This document shows positions 15,714 to 23,553 of a stretch of 39,721 bases of DNA, in pieces. The position numbers and the translations under genes are program-made. The stretch is from the NCBI RefSeq assembly GCF_001282115.1, contig NZ_LJBR01000366.1:1-39721 (forward strand). Direction: 5' to 3'. Each line of letters starts with the position of its first letter. The first letter of the stretch is position 1. The notes beneath the pieces are model-generated. The model was not told the DNA's origin. It saw only the letters and a list, made by a program, of their open reading frames with translations, and did not search any database. Source of the stretch: Streptomyces sp. NRRL B-24085 (GTDB lineage Bacteria > Actinomycetota > Actinomycetes > Streptomycetales > Streptomycetaceae).

Positions 15714-15741
15714 GGTCAGTGGTCAGTGGTCAGTGGTCAGT
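15714..15741. repeat. Four perfect copies of a 7-bp tandem repeat
   Basis: The unit GGTCAGT occurs four times head-to-tail (28 bases), followed by a degenerate fifth. The array starts in the gap before the DUF4235 gene and reaches into the last codons of the upstream minus-strand gene, whose stop codon (15732-15730) lies within it. Because seven is not a multiple of three, a gain or loss of a unit would alter the last residues of that protein and the spacing to the next gene. Confidence 0.95.
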
Positions 15742-16761
15742 GGTGGGTTGGTGGTGTGCCGGGACAGCCTCGGCCGCCGGCACCGGGTCCGGCGGGGTCC
15801 CGTCGCCGAACGGACGGCCGCCGAGCTCCTCACGGTGATGCGGCGTCAGCCACCCCGCCAGGTCCGGCCCGAGCGGCACGATGCCGGTCGGGTTGATACC
15901 GGAGTGCACCTGGTAGTAGTGCCGCTTGATGTGGTCGAAGTCGACGGTGTCGCCGAATCCCGGCGTCTGGTACAGATCGCGGACGTACGCCCACAGCACC
16001 TCGTTCTCCGTCAGCTTCCAGCGGTTGCACTTGAAGTGACCGTGGTAGACGGCGTCGAAACGCACCAATGTGGTGAACAGGCGGATGTCCGCCTCGGTGA
16101 TGGTGTCCCCGACGAGGTACCGCTGCCGTTCCAGCCTCGGTGTCAGCAGTTCGAGCCGGCGGAACACACCCGCGCACGCCTCCTCGTACTCCTCCTGGCC
16201 GGTCGCGAAACCCGCCCGGTACACACCGTTGTTGACGTCCTCGTAGATGTCCGCCATCACCGTGTCGATCTCGTCGCGCAGTGCCCGCGGATACAGGTCG
16301 GGCGCGCCCTCCCGGTGCAGGGCCGTCCACTCGGTGGCCAGGTCCAGGGTGAGCTGCTGGTAGTCGTTGGTGACCAGCTTCCCGCTGGGGACGTCCACGA
16401 GCGCGGGCACGCTGACCCCGCCCGGATAGTCGCTCTCCCGCTTGTCGTAGGCCTCGCTCAGGTAGCGGATGCCCAGCACGGGGTCGCGGCCGTCCGGGTC
16501 CAGGGTGAAACGCCAGCTGCGGTCGTCCTGGATCGGATCGGCGATCGCCATCGAGAGCGCGTCCTCCAGCCCGAGCAGCCGTCGCGAGATCACCGCCCGG
16601 CTGGCCCAGGGGCACGCACGGCTGACCACCAGGCGGTAGCGGTCGGCCTCCACCGGCCAGCCGTCCCGGCCGTCGGCGGTGACCCGGTCCGCGAAATGAC
16701 TCTTGGACCGCTTGAACGCCTTCTGGCCGTACGCGCTGTTGCCGTCGTCGGCGCTGCCCAT
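15730..16761 (-). CDS. Glutathionyl-hydroquinone reductase-like (Xi-class GST) protein
   Basis: A 343-residue protein of the ECM4/YqjG Xi-class family. It has a thioredoxin-like N-terminal domain with catalytic Cys50 in RACPWASR and a helical C-terminal domain, including YLVGDTITEADIRLFTTLVRF. Family enzymes reduce glutathionyl-hydroquinones. Actinobacteria use mycothiol rather than glutathione, so the thiol partner here is presumably different. AGGAGGA lies before the ATG at 16761. The C-terminus (about the last ten residues, His/Thr-rich) is encoded by the 7-bp repeat. DUF4235 follows on the same transcript. Confidence 0.9.
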   Translation of the reverse strand: MGSADDGNSAYGQKAFKRSKSHFADRVTADGRDGWPVEADRYRLVVSRACPWASRAVISRRLLGLEDALSMAIADPIQDDRSWRFTLDPDGRDPVLGIRYLSEAYDKRESDYPGGVSVPALVDVPSGKLVTNDYQQLTLDLATEWTALHREGAPDLYPRALRDEIDTVMADIYEDVNNGVYRAGFATGQEEYEEACAGVFRRLELLTPRLERQRYLVGDTITEADIRLFTTLVRFDAVYHGHFKCNRWKLTENEVLWAYVRDLYQTPGFGDTVDFDHIKRHYYQVHSGINPTGIVPLGPDLAGWLTPHHREELGGRPFGDGTPPDPVPAAEAVPAHHQPTTDH

Positions 16762-16857
16762 GCTTCCTCCTGTGTGCCGCCTGTCCTGGTGGACGCGTTC
16801 CCCGTTTTCGGGAATCGGCACGGTGTGAGTGCCCCTTGAGCCGGGCAGTCGGCGTGG

Positions 16858-17829
16858 GTGAGCGGGACATCGACGAACGACGAAGCGGACCGGAAAACTC
16901 GCGTCACCGTACTGGTGGCCCTGGCGGCGAACCTGGTGATCGCCGTCGCCAAGGCCGTCGGCGGCCTCCTGGCAGGCTCGCCCGCGCTGCTGTCGGAAGC
17001 GGCGCACTCCGTGGCGGACAGCCTCAACGAGGTCTTCCTGCTGGCCGCGCTGCGCCGCAGCCGCCGCCCCGCCGACCGGCGACATCCCTTCGGCTACGGC
17101 AAGGAGCGGTTCTTCTGGTCGCTCATCGCGGCCGTCGGCATCTTCGTGATGGGCGGCTGCTTCTCCTTCTTCCAGGGCGTGGAGGCGCTCCGCAACGGAG
17201 CCGAGGAGGAGCTCAGCGGCTATGTGGCCGGTCTGATCGTGCTGGGCGTGGCGTTCATCGCCGAAGGCGTGTCGCTGCTGCGGGCACTGCACCAGGTGCG
17301 CAAGCAGGGCGGGGCCGCCGAGGGCATGCGCGACCCGGCCCTGCGCACGGTCGTCGCCGAGGACGGCACGGCGGTGCTCGGGGTGACGCTGGCCATGGTC
17401 GGCATGGCGCTGCACATGGTCACCGGGCAGGTGGTGTGGGAGGCGTCCGCCTCCCTGGCCATCGGTGTGCTGCTGGTCTACGTGGCCTACCGGCTGGGCC
17501 GCGAGGCCAAGGGGCAGCTCATCGGCGAGGCCGCGGACCCGGAGTCCAGTGCCCGGATCAGGGCAGTGCTGGAGGCGCAGCCCGAGATCGACAGCGTGGA
17601 GGCGCTGTTCACCATGAAGATGGGGCTGGACTCGGTCCTGGTGGCCGCCCGGGTCGACCTGGTGCCGGGCCTGGACAGCGAGGAGGTCGAGGAGGTCGCC
17701 GTGCGCATCAAGCGGTCCGTGTCCCGGACCGTGGCCGAGGCGGACCAGATCTTCCTCGACGTGACCGACCGGCCGGCCGAGGAGGCAGCGGAAAGCCCCG
17801 CCGCGACGGGGGAACGCGGCGGGGCCTGA
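16858..17829 (+). CDS. Cation diffusion facilitator (CDF) transporter
   Basis: The 323-residue protein exports divalent metals, probably Zn2+, Fe2+ or Mn2+, in exchange for protons. About five to six transmembrane helices are visible in 15-210. TM2 has SEAAHSVADSLNE with the His-x3-Asp metal site, and a later helix begins with EDGTAVLG, as in the SLC30A9-like group. A C-terminal cytoplasmic domain (220-305) follows. The GTG at 16858 has only a weak ribosome binding site. The gene is divergent from the GHR-like gene across about 95 bases. A terminator-like hairpin is encoded in its last codons. Confidence 0.92.
   Translation: MSGTSTNDEADRKTRVTVLVALAANLVIAVAKAVGGLLAGSPALLSEAAHSVADSLNEVFLLAALRRSRRPADRRHPFGYGKERFFWSLIAAVGIFVMGGCFSFFQGVEALRNGAEEELSGYVAGLIVLGVAFIAEGVSLLRALHQVRKQGGAAEGMRDPALRTVVAEDGTAVLGVTLAMVGMALHMVTGQVVWEASASLAIGVLLVYVAYRLGREAKGQLIGEAADPESSARIRAVLEAQPEIDSVEALFTMKMGLDSVLVAARVDLVPGLDSEEVEEVAVRIKRSVSRTVAEADQIFLDVTDRPAEEAAESPAATGERGGA
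17795..17825 (+). terminator. Terminator-like hairpin inside the CDF 3' end
   Basis: An 11-bp perfect GC stem (17795-17805 with 17815-17825) and a 9-base loop end just before the stop codon. There is no T-run, as is common for streptomycete terminators. It separates the CDF gene from the convergent Ddn-like gene. Confidence 0.6.
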
Positions 17830-17891
17830 CGCTCAGGTGCCCGGCCGGAGCCGGTTCATGCGTCGTCGTCGGGACATTTCTCCGCGGGCGG

Positions 17892-18341
17892 TCAGTTCCC
17901 GTCCGAGGGTTCCAGCACGAAGACCGGAATCACCCGGTCCGTCTTCTTCTGGTAGTCGGCGTAGGGCGGGTACGCGGCGACGGCACGCTCCCACCACTCG
18001 TCCTTCTCCGCCCCCGTGACCTCGCGGGCGACGAAGTCCCGCTTGACCGGGCCGTCCTGGAGCTCGACGTGCGGGTCGGCCTTGACGTTGTGGTACCAGA
18101 CCGGGTGCTTGGGCGCCCCGCCCAGCGAGGCGACCACCGCGTACCGCCCCTCGTGCTCGACCCGCATCAACGGCGTCTTGCGGATACGGCCGCTCTTCGC
18201 GCCGCGGGTCGTCAGCACGATGACCGGCATCCCCGTGTCCATGAGCGTGTTGCCCTCGGTACCACCGGAGCTCTCGTACAACTCCACCTGCTCACGCACC
18301 CACTGGGTCGGGCTGGGCTCGTACTCGCCCTCAAGAGGCAT
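17892..18341 (-). CDS. Ddn-like F420-dependent nitroreductase/quinone reductase
   Basis: The 149-residue protein belongs to the deazaflavin-dependent nitroreductase family (PF04075, formerly DUF385). Conserved parts are VIVLTTRGAKSGRIRKTPLMRV, VVASLGGAPKHPVWYHNVKADPHVE split over the core sheet, and RVIPVFVLEP at the end. Relatives such as Mycobacterium tuberculosis Ddn reduce quinones with F420H2. No N-terminal signal is visible. AGGAGAC lies before the ATG. It converges on the CDF gene and is followed upstream by a 396-base gap that belongs to the CYP105D promoter region. Confidence 0.9.
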   Translation of the reverse strand: MPLEGEYEPSPTQWVREQVELYESSGGTEGNTLMDTGMPVIVLTTRGAKSGRIRKTPLMRVEHEGRYAVVASLGGAPKHPVWYHNVKADPHVELQDGPVKRDFVAREVTGAEKDEWWERAVAAYPPYADYQKKTDRVIPVFVLEPSDGN

Positions 18342-18628
18342 GGTTCACGTCTCCTCGTTCGCTACGGCGTCTCGCACGGCACTTCAACGCAGCCCCGCAC
18401 GGGAATCATCCCGAGCGGGTTCCCAGGGACCTGCCCCCTACGAGGACCGCTGACACGGCGTTCCGCGGTGGTGACGTGCACGTCATGGCCGACGGAGCCC
18501 ACACCGCCGGAGCCCGGTGTGGCCGGATACCGAGGTGGGCGGAGGGCTTCCTTCCGGACGGGCCGGCGTGATGCCGGGGCACGGCCGCCCCGCCCGGGAA
18601 GGAAACCCTCGGTACGGCGGCGATCTCC

Positions 18629-18658
18629 GGCCAGATCGGCCCCGCCACCGATCTGGCC
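18629..18658. repeat. 11-bp inverted repeat upstream of CYP105D
   Basis: GGCCAGATCGG (18629-18639) and CCGATCTGGCC (18648-18658) form a perfect 11-bp stem around an 8-base spacer. It has no T-run and lies 18 bases upstream of a second palindrome, so it may be an operator rather than a terminator. The rest of 18342-18737 has no gene that I can support. Confidence 0.7.
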
Positions 18659-18676
18659 GAACTTGTCGTCGCCCCA

Positions 18677-18695
18677 TAGATGCCCGGGGCATCTA
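18677..18695. promoter_or_regulatory. 19-bp perfect palindrome, probable CYP105D operator
   Basis: TAGATGCCCGGGGCATCTA has 9-base arms around one central G. It ends 42 bases before the P450 start codon, in the position of a promoter. The binding protein is unknown and no regulator gene is adjacent. Confidence 0.65.
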
Positions 18696-18737
18696 ATGAA
18701 GTCCTGCACGAGGCACCCTTCGTCTGCGAGGTCTTCC

Positions 18738-19937
18738 ATGACGGAAACGGAACCCGTCGCCTTCCCCCAGGACCGGACCTGCCCCTACCACCCGCCCGCC
18801 GCCTACGACTCCCTTCGCGCCGACCGCCCGTTGTCCCGGATCACCCTCTTCGACGGCCGTCCGGCCTGGCTGGTCACCGGACACGGCACCGCACGCGCCC
18901 TGCTCGCCGACCCCCGGCTGTCCACCGACCGCACCCGGGACGGCTTTCCCGCGCCCACGGCACGCTTCGCGGCGGTCAGAAACCGGAGGACCGCGCTGCT
19001 GGGCGTCGACGACCCGGAACACCGCGTCCAGCGACGCATGATGGTGCCCAGTTTCACGCTGCGCCGGGCCACCGAACTGCGCCCCCGCATCCAGGAGATC
19101 GTCGACGAACGCATCGACGCGATGATCGCCCAGGGACCGCCCGCGGAGCTGGTGACCGCCTTCGCGCTGCCCGTCCCCTCGACCGTGATCTGCGCCCTGC
19201 TCGGCGTGCCCTACACCGACCACGACTTCTTCGAGGGACAGTCCCGGCGCCTGCTGCGCGGCCCCACGGCCGACGACGTCATGGACGCGCGCGATCAACT
19301 CGAGGCGTACTTCGACGAGTTGATCGACCGTAAACAGAAGCAGCCGGAGCCCGGCGACGGTGTGCTCGACGAACTCGTGCACCGCGAGCTGCGGAACGGG
19401 GAGCTGAACCGTGAGGGGCTCATCGCCCTGGCGATCATCCTGCTGGTCGCCGGCCATGAGACCACCGCCAACATGATCTCGCTCGGCACCTTCACCCTCC
19501 TGCGACACCCCGACCGACTGGCCGAGTTGCGCACCGACCCCGCGCTGATCCCGAACGCGGTCGAGGAGCTCATGCGGATGCTGTCGATCGCCGACGGACT
19601 GCTGCGGATGGCCCTGGAGGACATCGAGGTGGCCGGCACCACGATCCGGGCGGGCGAGGGGGTCGTGTTCGCGACCTCCGTCGTCAACCGTGACGAGGAC
19701 GTCTACCCCGACCCCGACACCCTCGACTGGCACCGGTCCGCCCGGCACCACATCGCGTTCGGCTTCGGCATCCACCAGTGCCTCGGCCAGAACCTCGCCC
19801 GCGCCGAACTGGAGATCGCCCTGGGCACCCTCTTCGACCGGCTGCCCACCCTGCGGCTGGCGGCCCCCGCCGAGGAGATCCCCTTCAAACCCGGCGACAC
19901 GATCCAGGGGATGCTGGAACTCCCCGTGACCTGGTAA
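18738..19937 (+). CDS. Cytochrome P450, CYP105D type
   Basis: The 399-residue P450 matches the CYP105D group (SoyC-like) closely from the N-terminus (FPQDRTCPYHPPAAYDSLRA) to the end (GDTIQGMLELPVTW). The I-helix is LLVAGHETT, the K-helix EELMR keeps Glu-x-x-Arg, and the heme loop is FGFGIHQCLGQN with Cys348. CYP105D enzymes are inducible, promiscuous monooxygenases for xenobiotics such as soy isoflavones and sulfonylureas. The true start is ATG 18738; the frame is open for more than 600 codons upstream, but only as a shadow of the CDF region. The ferredoxin gene follows 12 bases later. Confidence 0.95.
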   Translation: MTETEPVAFPQDRTCPYHPPAAYDSLRADRPLSRITLFDGRPAWLVTGHGTARALLADPRLSTDRTRDGFPAPTARFAAVRNRRTALLGVDDPEHRVQRRMMVPSFTLRRATELRPRIQEIVDERIDAMIAQGPPAELVTAFALPVPSTVICALLGVPYTDHDFFEGQSRRLLRGPTADDVMDARDQLEAYFDELIDRKQKQPEPGDGVLDELVHRELRNGELNREGLIALAIILLVAGHETTANMISLGTFTLLRHPDRLAELRTDPALIPNAVEELMRMLSIADGLLRMALEDIEVAGTTIRAGEGVVFATSVVNRDEDVYPDPDTLDWHRSARHHIAFGFGIHQCLGQNLARAELEIALGTLFDRLPTLRLAAPAEEIPFKPGDTIQGMLELPVTW

Positions 19938-19949
19938 GAGGCTCCGGCG

Positions 19950-20156
19950 ATGCGCATGGACATCGACATCGACAAGGACGTCTGCATCGGGGCGGGCCAG
20001 TGCGCCCTGGCCGCCCCGGGCGTCTTCACCCAGGACGACGACGGCTTCAGCGCGCTCCTGCCCGGCAGGGAGGACGGCGGCGGCGACCCCATGGTCCGAG
20101 AGGCCGCCCGGGCCTGCCCCGTCGCCGCCATCACCGTGTCGGAGACGGTGAGCTGA
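19950..20156 (+). CDS. [3Fe-4S] ferredoxin, P450 redox partner
   Basis: A 68-residue ferredoxin. Cys12, Cys18 and Cys56 are the cluster ligands (VCIGAGQCAL and RACPVAA). The position of a fourth ligand in the first motif is Ala15, so a [3Fe-4S] cluster is expected, as in the SoyB partner of CYP105D1. It lies 12 bases behind the P450 gene and passes electrons from a ferredoxin reductase encoded elsewhere to the heme. A hairpin directly follows the stop. Confidence 0.94.
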   Translation: MRMDIDIDKDVCIGAGQCALAAPGVFTQDDDGFSALLPGREDGGGDPMVREAARACPVAAITVSETVS

Positions 20157-20157
20157 C

Positions 20158-20177
20158 ACGGCGGGGCGGACCGCCGT
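20158..20177 (+). terminator. Possible terminator after the ferredoxin gene
   Basis: ACGGCGG and CCGCCGT form a 7-bp stem with a 6-base loop, starting one base after the stop codon. No T-run follows, so confidence is limited. Confidence 0.4.
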
Positions 20178-20816
20178 CGCACGGGCTGCCCCGCCCGTCC
20201 TCGACCACGCAGGTGCACATGAACAGCGGCCGTCCGCCCGGGACGCGGACCGGCGGCGCTCACGTCGAGCTGCGGGCGTCCCGGGTCACCGCCCGGGCGG
20301 CCCGCGCGGCAGCGCGAGCGGGTCGGGCGTGACGCACCCGGCTGCCGCGCCGGGACCCGGAGCAGCTCGCGGCCGGCTCGCCCGGTGAGAGCCCGGCAGC
20401 CGCCGGGCCGCTTCCCGCGCTCCGGCGGCGCGGCGGGACTCGGTGCGGCCCTCGCCGTCAATGGTTCCGGATGCGAGTGGTCCGGGAGGGCTACCCGGTG
20501 CGCGGCGCCCGTGGTTGTGCCGGTGGGAGCACAGGAGGGCCGGATCGCTTCCCGTGCCTCGGCGGGCGCGGCAGCGGTTTCGTGTGATGCCCGCCGCCAC
20601 CCGCTCCCGGTGACCCATCACCCGGTAGGCCGCCCAGAGCGCGCCGCCCCTGGCCGGCCCGGTCCGGGCCGCCTCACGCGTCTCGGCGGCAGGGCTGGAG
20701 CCTCCGGGTAATCCTCGCCGTCACCGGCTCCAGGCGTCCCGCGGTCTGAGAGGCCGCCCGAATCCCGGTCTGTCGCCGCCGTGCAGGCCCGCGCGCGGAG
20801 GCCGGCACCGTCCCGC
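20178..20816. other. Long GC-rich intergenic stretch, no gene recognised
   Basis: About 640 bases separate the ferredoxin and the convergent tetR gene. All frames of some length are Arg/Pro/Gly-rich, without ribosome binding sites or recognisable domains. No RNA gene, repeat or promoter could be supported. Confidence 0.6.
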
Positions 20817-21380
20817 TCAGTGTCCCGTGCGGTGGGCGCCCAGCAGCAGCCGGGCCGCGTCCCGGGCCTCCGTGGCCGGGTGGGTGGTTCCCGTGATCCC
20901 CGCCGTCACCATCGCGCCCTCGGCGAGCAGGAAGAGCGGTCCCGCCAGTGCCGCGGGCCGCCCCGAGTCGGCCACGAGGGAGGCGAGGTAGTCGGCGAAC
21001 GCCCGCTTGTGGGCCCGGACCTGGGTCACCACCCGGTCCGAGGTCGCGCCCAGCTCGCCGTAGGAGTTGATCCACGCGCACCCGCGGAAGCCCTCCTCGC
21101 CGAACCATTCCTCCAGCCAGTCGAAGACAGCCAGGATCCGTTCCTCGGGGTCCGGCCGGCGTGCCACGAACTCGGCCAGCCGGCCCCGCCAGCGTCCGTC
21201 CCGCCGCTCCAGATAGGCCTCCACGAGCTGCTCCTTGGCCGGGAACAGCTGGTAGAGCCGCTTGAGGGAGACCCCGGACGCGCCGCGTATCTCGTCCATG
21301 CCGACGGACTGGACGCCCCGCCCGTAGAACAGCTCCTCGGCGGCGTCCAGCACCCGCTCGCGGGCCACTGCGCTGTCCAT
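20817..21380 (-). CDS. TetR family regulator
   Basis: A 187-residue TetR protein. The helix-turn-helix is in VGMDEIRGASGVSLKRLYQLFPAKEQLVEAYL (split into two helices), followed by a helical ligand-binding domain with WFGEEGFRGCAWINS, typical of the subgroup near TetR_C_33 proteins. AAGGAG lies ten bases before the ATG. It is divergent from a DUF1348 gene, and two perfect GAGAACG-type palindromes lie between them. It is probably an autorepressor that also controls the DUF1348, flavoprotein and possibly AKR genes. Confidence 0.92.
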   Translation of the reverse strand: MDSAVARERVLDAAEELFYGRGVQSVGMDEIRGASGVSLKRLYQLFPAKEQLVEAYLERRDGRWRGRLAEFVARRPDPEERILAVFDWLEEWFGEEGFRGCAWINSYGELGATSDRVVTQVRAHKRAFADYLASLVADSGRPAALAGPLFLLAEGAMVTAGITGTTHPATEARDAARLLLGAHRTGH

Positions 21381-21400
21381 GGACGGCCACTCCTTGACGT

Positions 21401-21453
21401 GAGAACGCGCGTTCTCCTACGGTAGCAGGCACCCCGGAGAACGCCCGTTCTCC
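21401..21453. promoter_or_regulatory. Two TetR operators, GAGAACG type
   Basis: GAGAACGCGCGTTCTC (21401-21416) and GAGAACGCCCGTTCTC (21437-21452) share arms GAGAACG/CGTTCTC with a 2-base centre. The second extends by one pair to 18 bases. Their centres are 36 bases apart, between the divergent tetR and DUF1348 starts. Confidence 0.85.
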
Positions 21454-21486
21454 GCCTTGTCGGCCGCTTCGGCCACGGAGGACGAG

Positions 21487-21945
21487 ATGAACGACCGCCC
21501 GCCCCTGCCGCCCTTCACCCGCGACACCGCCGCCCGGAAGGTGCAGGCCGCCGAGGACGCCTGGAACACCCGCGACCCGCAGCGGGTGGCGCTCGCGTAC
21601 TCGGAGGACTCCGTGTGGCGCAACCGCGGCACCTTCGTCACCGGCCGAGCCGAGATCGTCGAGTTCCTCACCGCGAAGTGGGCGCGCGAGCGGGAGTACG
21701 CGCTGCGCAAGGACCTGTGGGCGTTCGACGGCAACCGCATCGCGGTCCGTTTCCAGTACGAGTGCCAGGACGCCGAGGGGCAGTGGTGGCGGTCGTACGG
21801 CAACGAGCTGTGGGAGTTCGACGAGCACGGGCTGATGACCCGGCGCGAGGCGAGCATCAACGACGTGCCCATCGAGGAGAAGGACCGCCGGATCCGCGGA
21901 CCGCGGCCCGAGAGCGAGCGGGGGCTGTCCTTCCCGCTTCAGTAG
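21487..21945 (+). CDS. DUF1348 / nuclear transport factor 2-like protein
   Basis: The 152-residue protein has the cystatin/NTF2-like fold of the DUF1348 family. It has KVQAAEDAWNTRDPQRVALAY, a long helix, then DSVWRNRGTFVTGRAEIVEFL and FQYECQDAEGQWWRSYGNELWEF. Relatives are found beside oxidoreductases and regulators; their activity is unknown. GGAGGACGAG ends at the ATG, giving a good start at 21487. It opens a plus-strand group with a flavoprotein nine bases downstream and an aldo/keto reductase next. The TetR operators just upstream suggest induction by a ligand of the divergent TetR. Confidence 0.9.
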   Translation: MNDRPPLPPFTRDTAARKVQAAEDAWNTRDPQRVALAYSEDSVWRNRGTFVTGRAEIVEFLTAKWAREREYALRKDLWAFDGNRIAVRFQYECQDAEGQWWRSYGNELWEFDEHGLMTRREASINDVPIEEKDRRIRGPRPESERGLSFPLQ

Positions 21946-21954
21946 GCTTCCCGG

Positions 21955-22491
21955 ATGACCGCACAGGGCTCTCGAGCGACCGCACAGGACGAGACACCGC
22001 CCTTCCTGTACGTCGTTGTCTGCGCCGCCGGCATCGCCGCGGGCGTCGGCAGGCTGATCACCGCGGCGCAGGAGCGGCAGTGGCAGGTCGGCGTCATCGC
22101 CACGCCCACCGCCATGAACGGCTTCTTCGACGCGGCCGCCGTCGAGGCGCAGACCGGCTACCCGATCCGTTCCGCGTGGCGCCGCCCGGGGGACGCGCGG
22201 CCCTTCCCGGACCCGGACGCCGTCGTGGTCGCCCCGGCCACCTTCAACACGATCAACAAGTGGGCGGCCGGCATCGCCGACACCCTCGCCGTGGGCACGC
22301 TGTGCGAGGTGGTCGGACGGGGCGTGCCCGTCGGTGTCCTGCCCTGTGTCTCCGACGACCTCGCCGGGCACCCCGCCTACCAGGACAGCCTGATCCGGCT
22401 GCGGGGGATGGGCGTGCGGTTCGGACACCCCCACCGGGGCGAGGGGGACGGGGAGTTCGCGTGGGAGCGGGCGCTGGACCTGGTCGAGTAG
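21955..22491 (+). CDS. Flavoprotein (PPC decarboxylase-like fold)
   Basis: A 178-residue protein of the homo-oligomeric flavin-containing Cys decarboxylase/flavoprotein superfamily (PF02441). Visible landmarks are VVVCAAGIAAGVGRLI in the first strand-loop-helix, VIATPTAMN, and VVAPATFNTINKWAAGIADTLA, which corresponds to the FMN-contacting PASANT-like region. Members decarboxylate peptidyl or pantothenoyl cysteine, or carry prenyl-FMN; this one has no clear substrate. It lies nine bases behind the DUF1348 gene and has only a weak ribosome binding site, suggesting coupled expression. Confidence 0.85.
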   Translation: MTAQGSRATAQDETPPFLYVVVCAAGIAAGVGRLITAAQERQWQVGVIATPTAMNGFFDAAAVEAQTGYPIRSAWRRPGDARPFPDPDAVVVAPATFNTINKWAAGIADTLAVGTLCEVVGRGVPVGVLPCVSDDLAGHPAYQDSLIRLRGMGVRFGHPHRGEGDGEFAWERALDLVE

Positions 22492-22568
22492 ACCCGGGAG
22501 GGGACCTTGATCGCCCGCGAGGTCGTACGCTCCCCTTCGGACCCCTCTCGAAGGCAGGAGCAGCAACG

Positions 22569-23540
22569 ATGCAGTACGTGAAGCTCGGTTCGACGGGCCT
22601 GGACGTCTCGCGGATCTGTCTGGGCTGCATGTCCTACGGCCTGCCGGACCGCGGCGTGCACGAGTGGACCCTCGACGAGGAGGCGTCGCGGCCACTGATA
22701 CGACAGGCACTGGACGCCGGGATCAACTTCTTCGACACCGCGAACGTCTACTCCGACGGCACCAGCGAGGAGATCGTCGGCAAGGCCCTCGCGGACTTCG
22801 CGAACCGCGACGAGATCGTCCTCGCGACCAAGGTGAACGGCCGGATGCGGTCCGGGCAGAACGCGGCGGGGCTCTCCCGCAAGGCGATCATGACGGAGAT
22901 CGACCACAGCCTGCGGCGGCTCGGCACCGACTACGTCGACCTGTACCAGATCCACCGCTTCGACCCCCGGACGCCGGTCGAGGAGACGATGGAGGCGCTG
23001 CACGACCTGGTGAAGGCGGGCAAGGTGCGCTACATCGGGGCGAGTTCGATGTACGCCTGGCAGTTCTCCAAGATGCAGTACACGGCCGAGCGGCACGGCT
23101 GGACCAGGTTCGTGTCCATGCAGAACCACTACAACCTCCTCTACCGCGAGGAGGAGCGCGAGATGCTGCCGCTCTGCGCCGACCAGGGAGTCAGCACCCT
23201 GCCGTGGAGTCCGCTGGCCCGCGGCCGCCTGACCCGGGACTGGGGCACGGTCACCGACCGCAGCTCCACCGACGACTTCGGCAGCCGCCTCTACCAGGAC
23301 GGTGACCGCACCATCGTCGAGGCGGTCACCCGCATCGCCGGCGACCGGGGCGTCCCCCGCGCCCGGGTGGCCCTGGCCTGGCTGCTGGCCCAGGACACGG
23401 TGGCGGCCCCGATCGTGGGAGCGGGCAAGCCGCACCACATCGAGGACGCCGTGGCGGCGGTGGACCTGGAGCTCAGCGAGAAGGAGATCGAGGAACTGGA
23501 GAGGCCCTACACGGCCCGCCCCGTCGTCGGTCACGGCTGA
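22569..23540 (+). CDS. Aldo/keto reductase
   Basis: A 323-residue AKR of the YajO/Kv-beta-like group that reduces carbonyl compounds with NADPH. The catalytic tetrad is recognisable: Asp of FFDTANVYSDG, the following Tyr, Lys of ATKVNG, and His of YQIHRFD. C-terminal VGAGKPHHIEDAV fits the cofactor-binding end. GGCAGGAG precedes the ATG. It lies 77 bases downstream of the flavoprotein gene on the same strand and may be part of the TetR-controlled group or have its own promoter. A strong hairpin follows its stop. Confidence 0.94.
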   Translation: MQYVKLGSTGLDVSRICLGCMSYGLPDRGVHEWTLDEEASRPLIRQALDAGINFFDTANVYSDGTSEEIVGKALADFANRDEIVLATKVNGRMRSGQNAAGLSRKAIMTEIDHSLRRLGTDYVDLYQIHRFDPRTPVEETMEALHDLVKAGKVRYIGASSMYAWQFSKMQYTAERHGWTRFVSMQNHYNLLYREEEREMLPLCADQGVSTLPWSPLARGRLTRDWGTVTDRSSTDDFGSRLYQDGDRTIVEAVTRIAGDRGVPRARVALAWLLAQDTVAAPIVGAGKPHHIEDAVAAVDLELSEKEIEELERPYTARPVVGHG

Positions 23541-23553
23541 CAGGCCCGCCTGG

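Noticed and set aside
15714..15741. Short tandem array as a possible CRISPR
   Set aside because: Units are seven bases with no spacers, and no cas genes are present.
16836..18737. A very long open plus-strand frame continuing into the CYP105D gene
   Set aside because: Its upstream part is a shadow of the CDF gene (another frame) and of the Ddn-like gene on the other strand; homology begins only at 18738.
20178..20816. Several open frames of about 60-110 codons between ferredoxin and tetR
   Set aside because: Arg/Pro/Gly-rich composition, no ribosome binding site, no domain.
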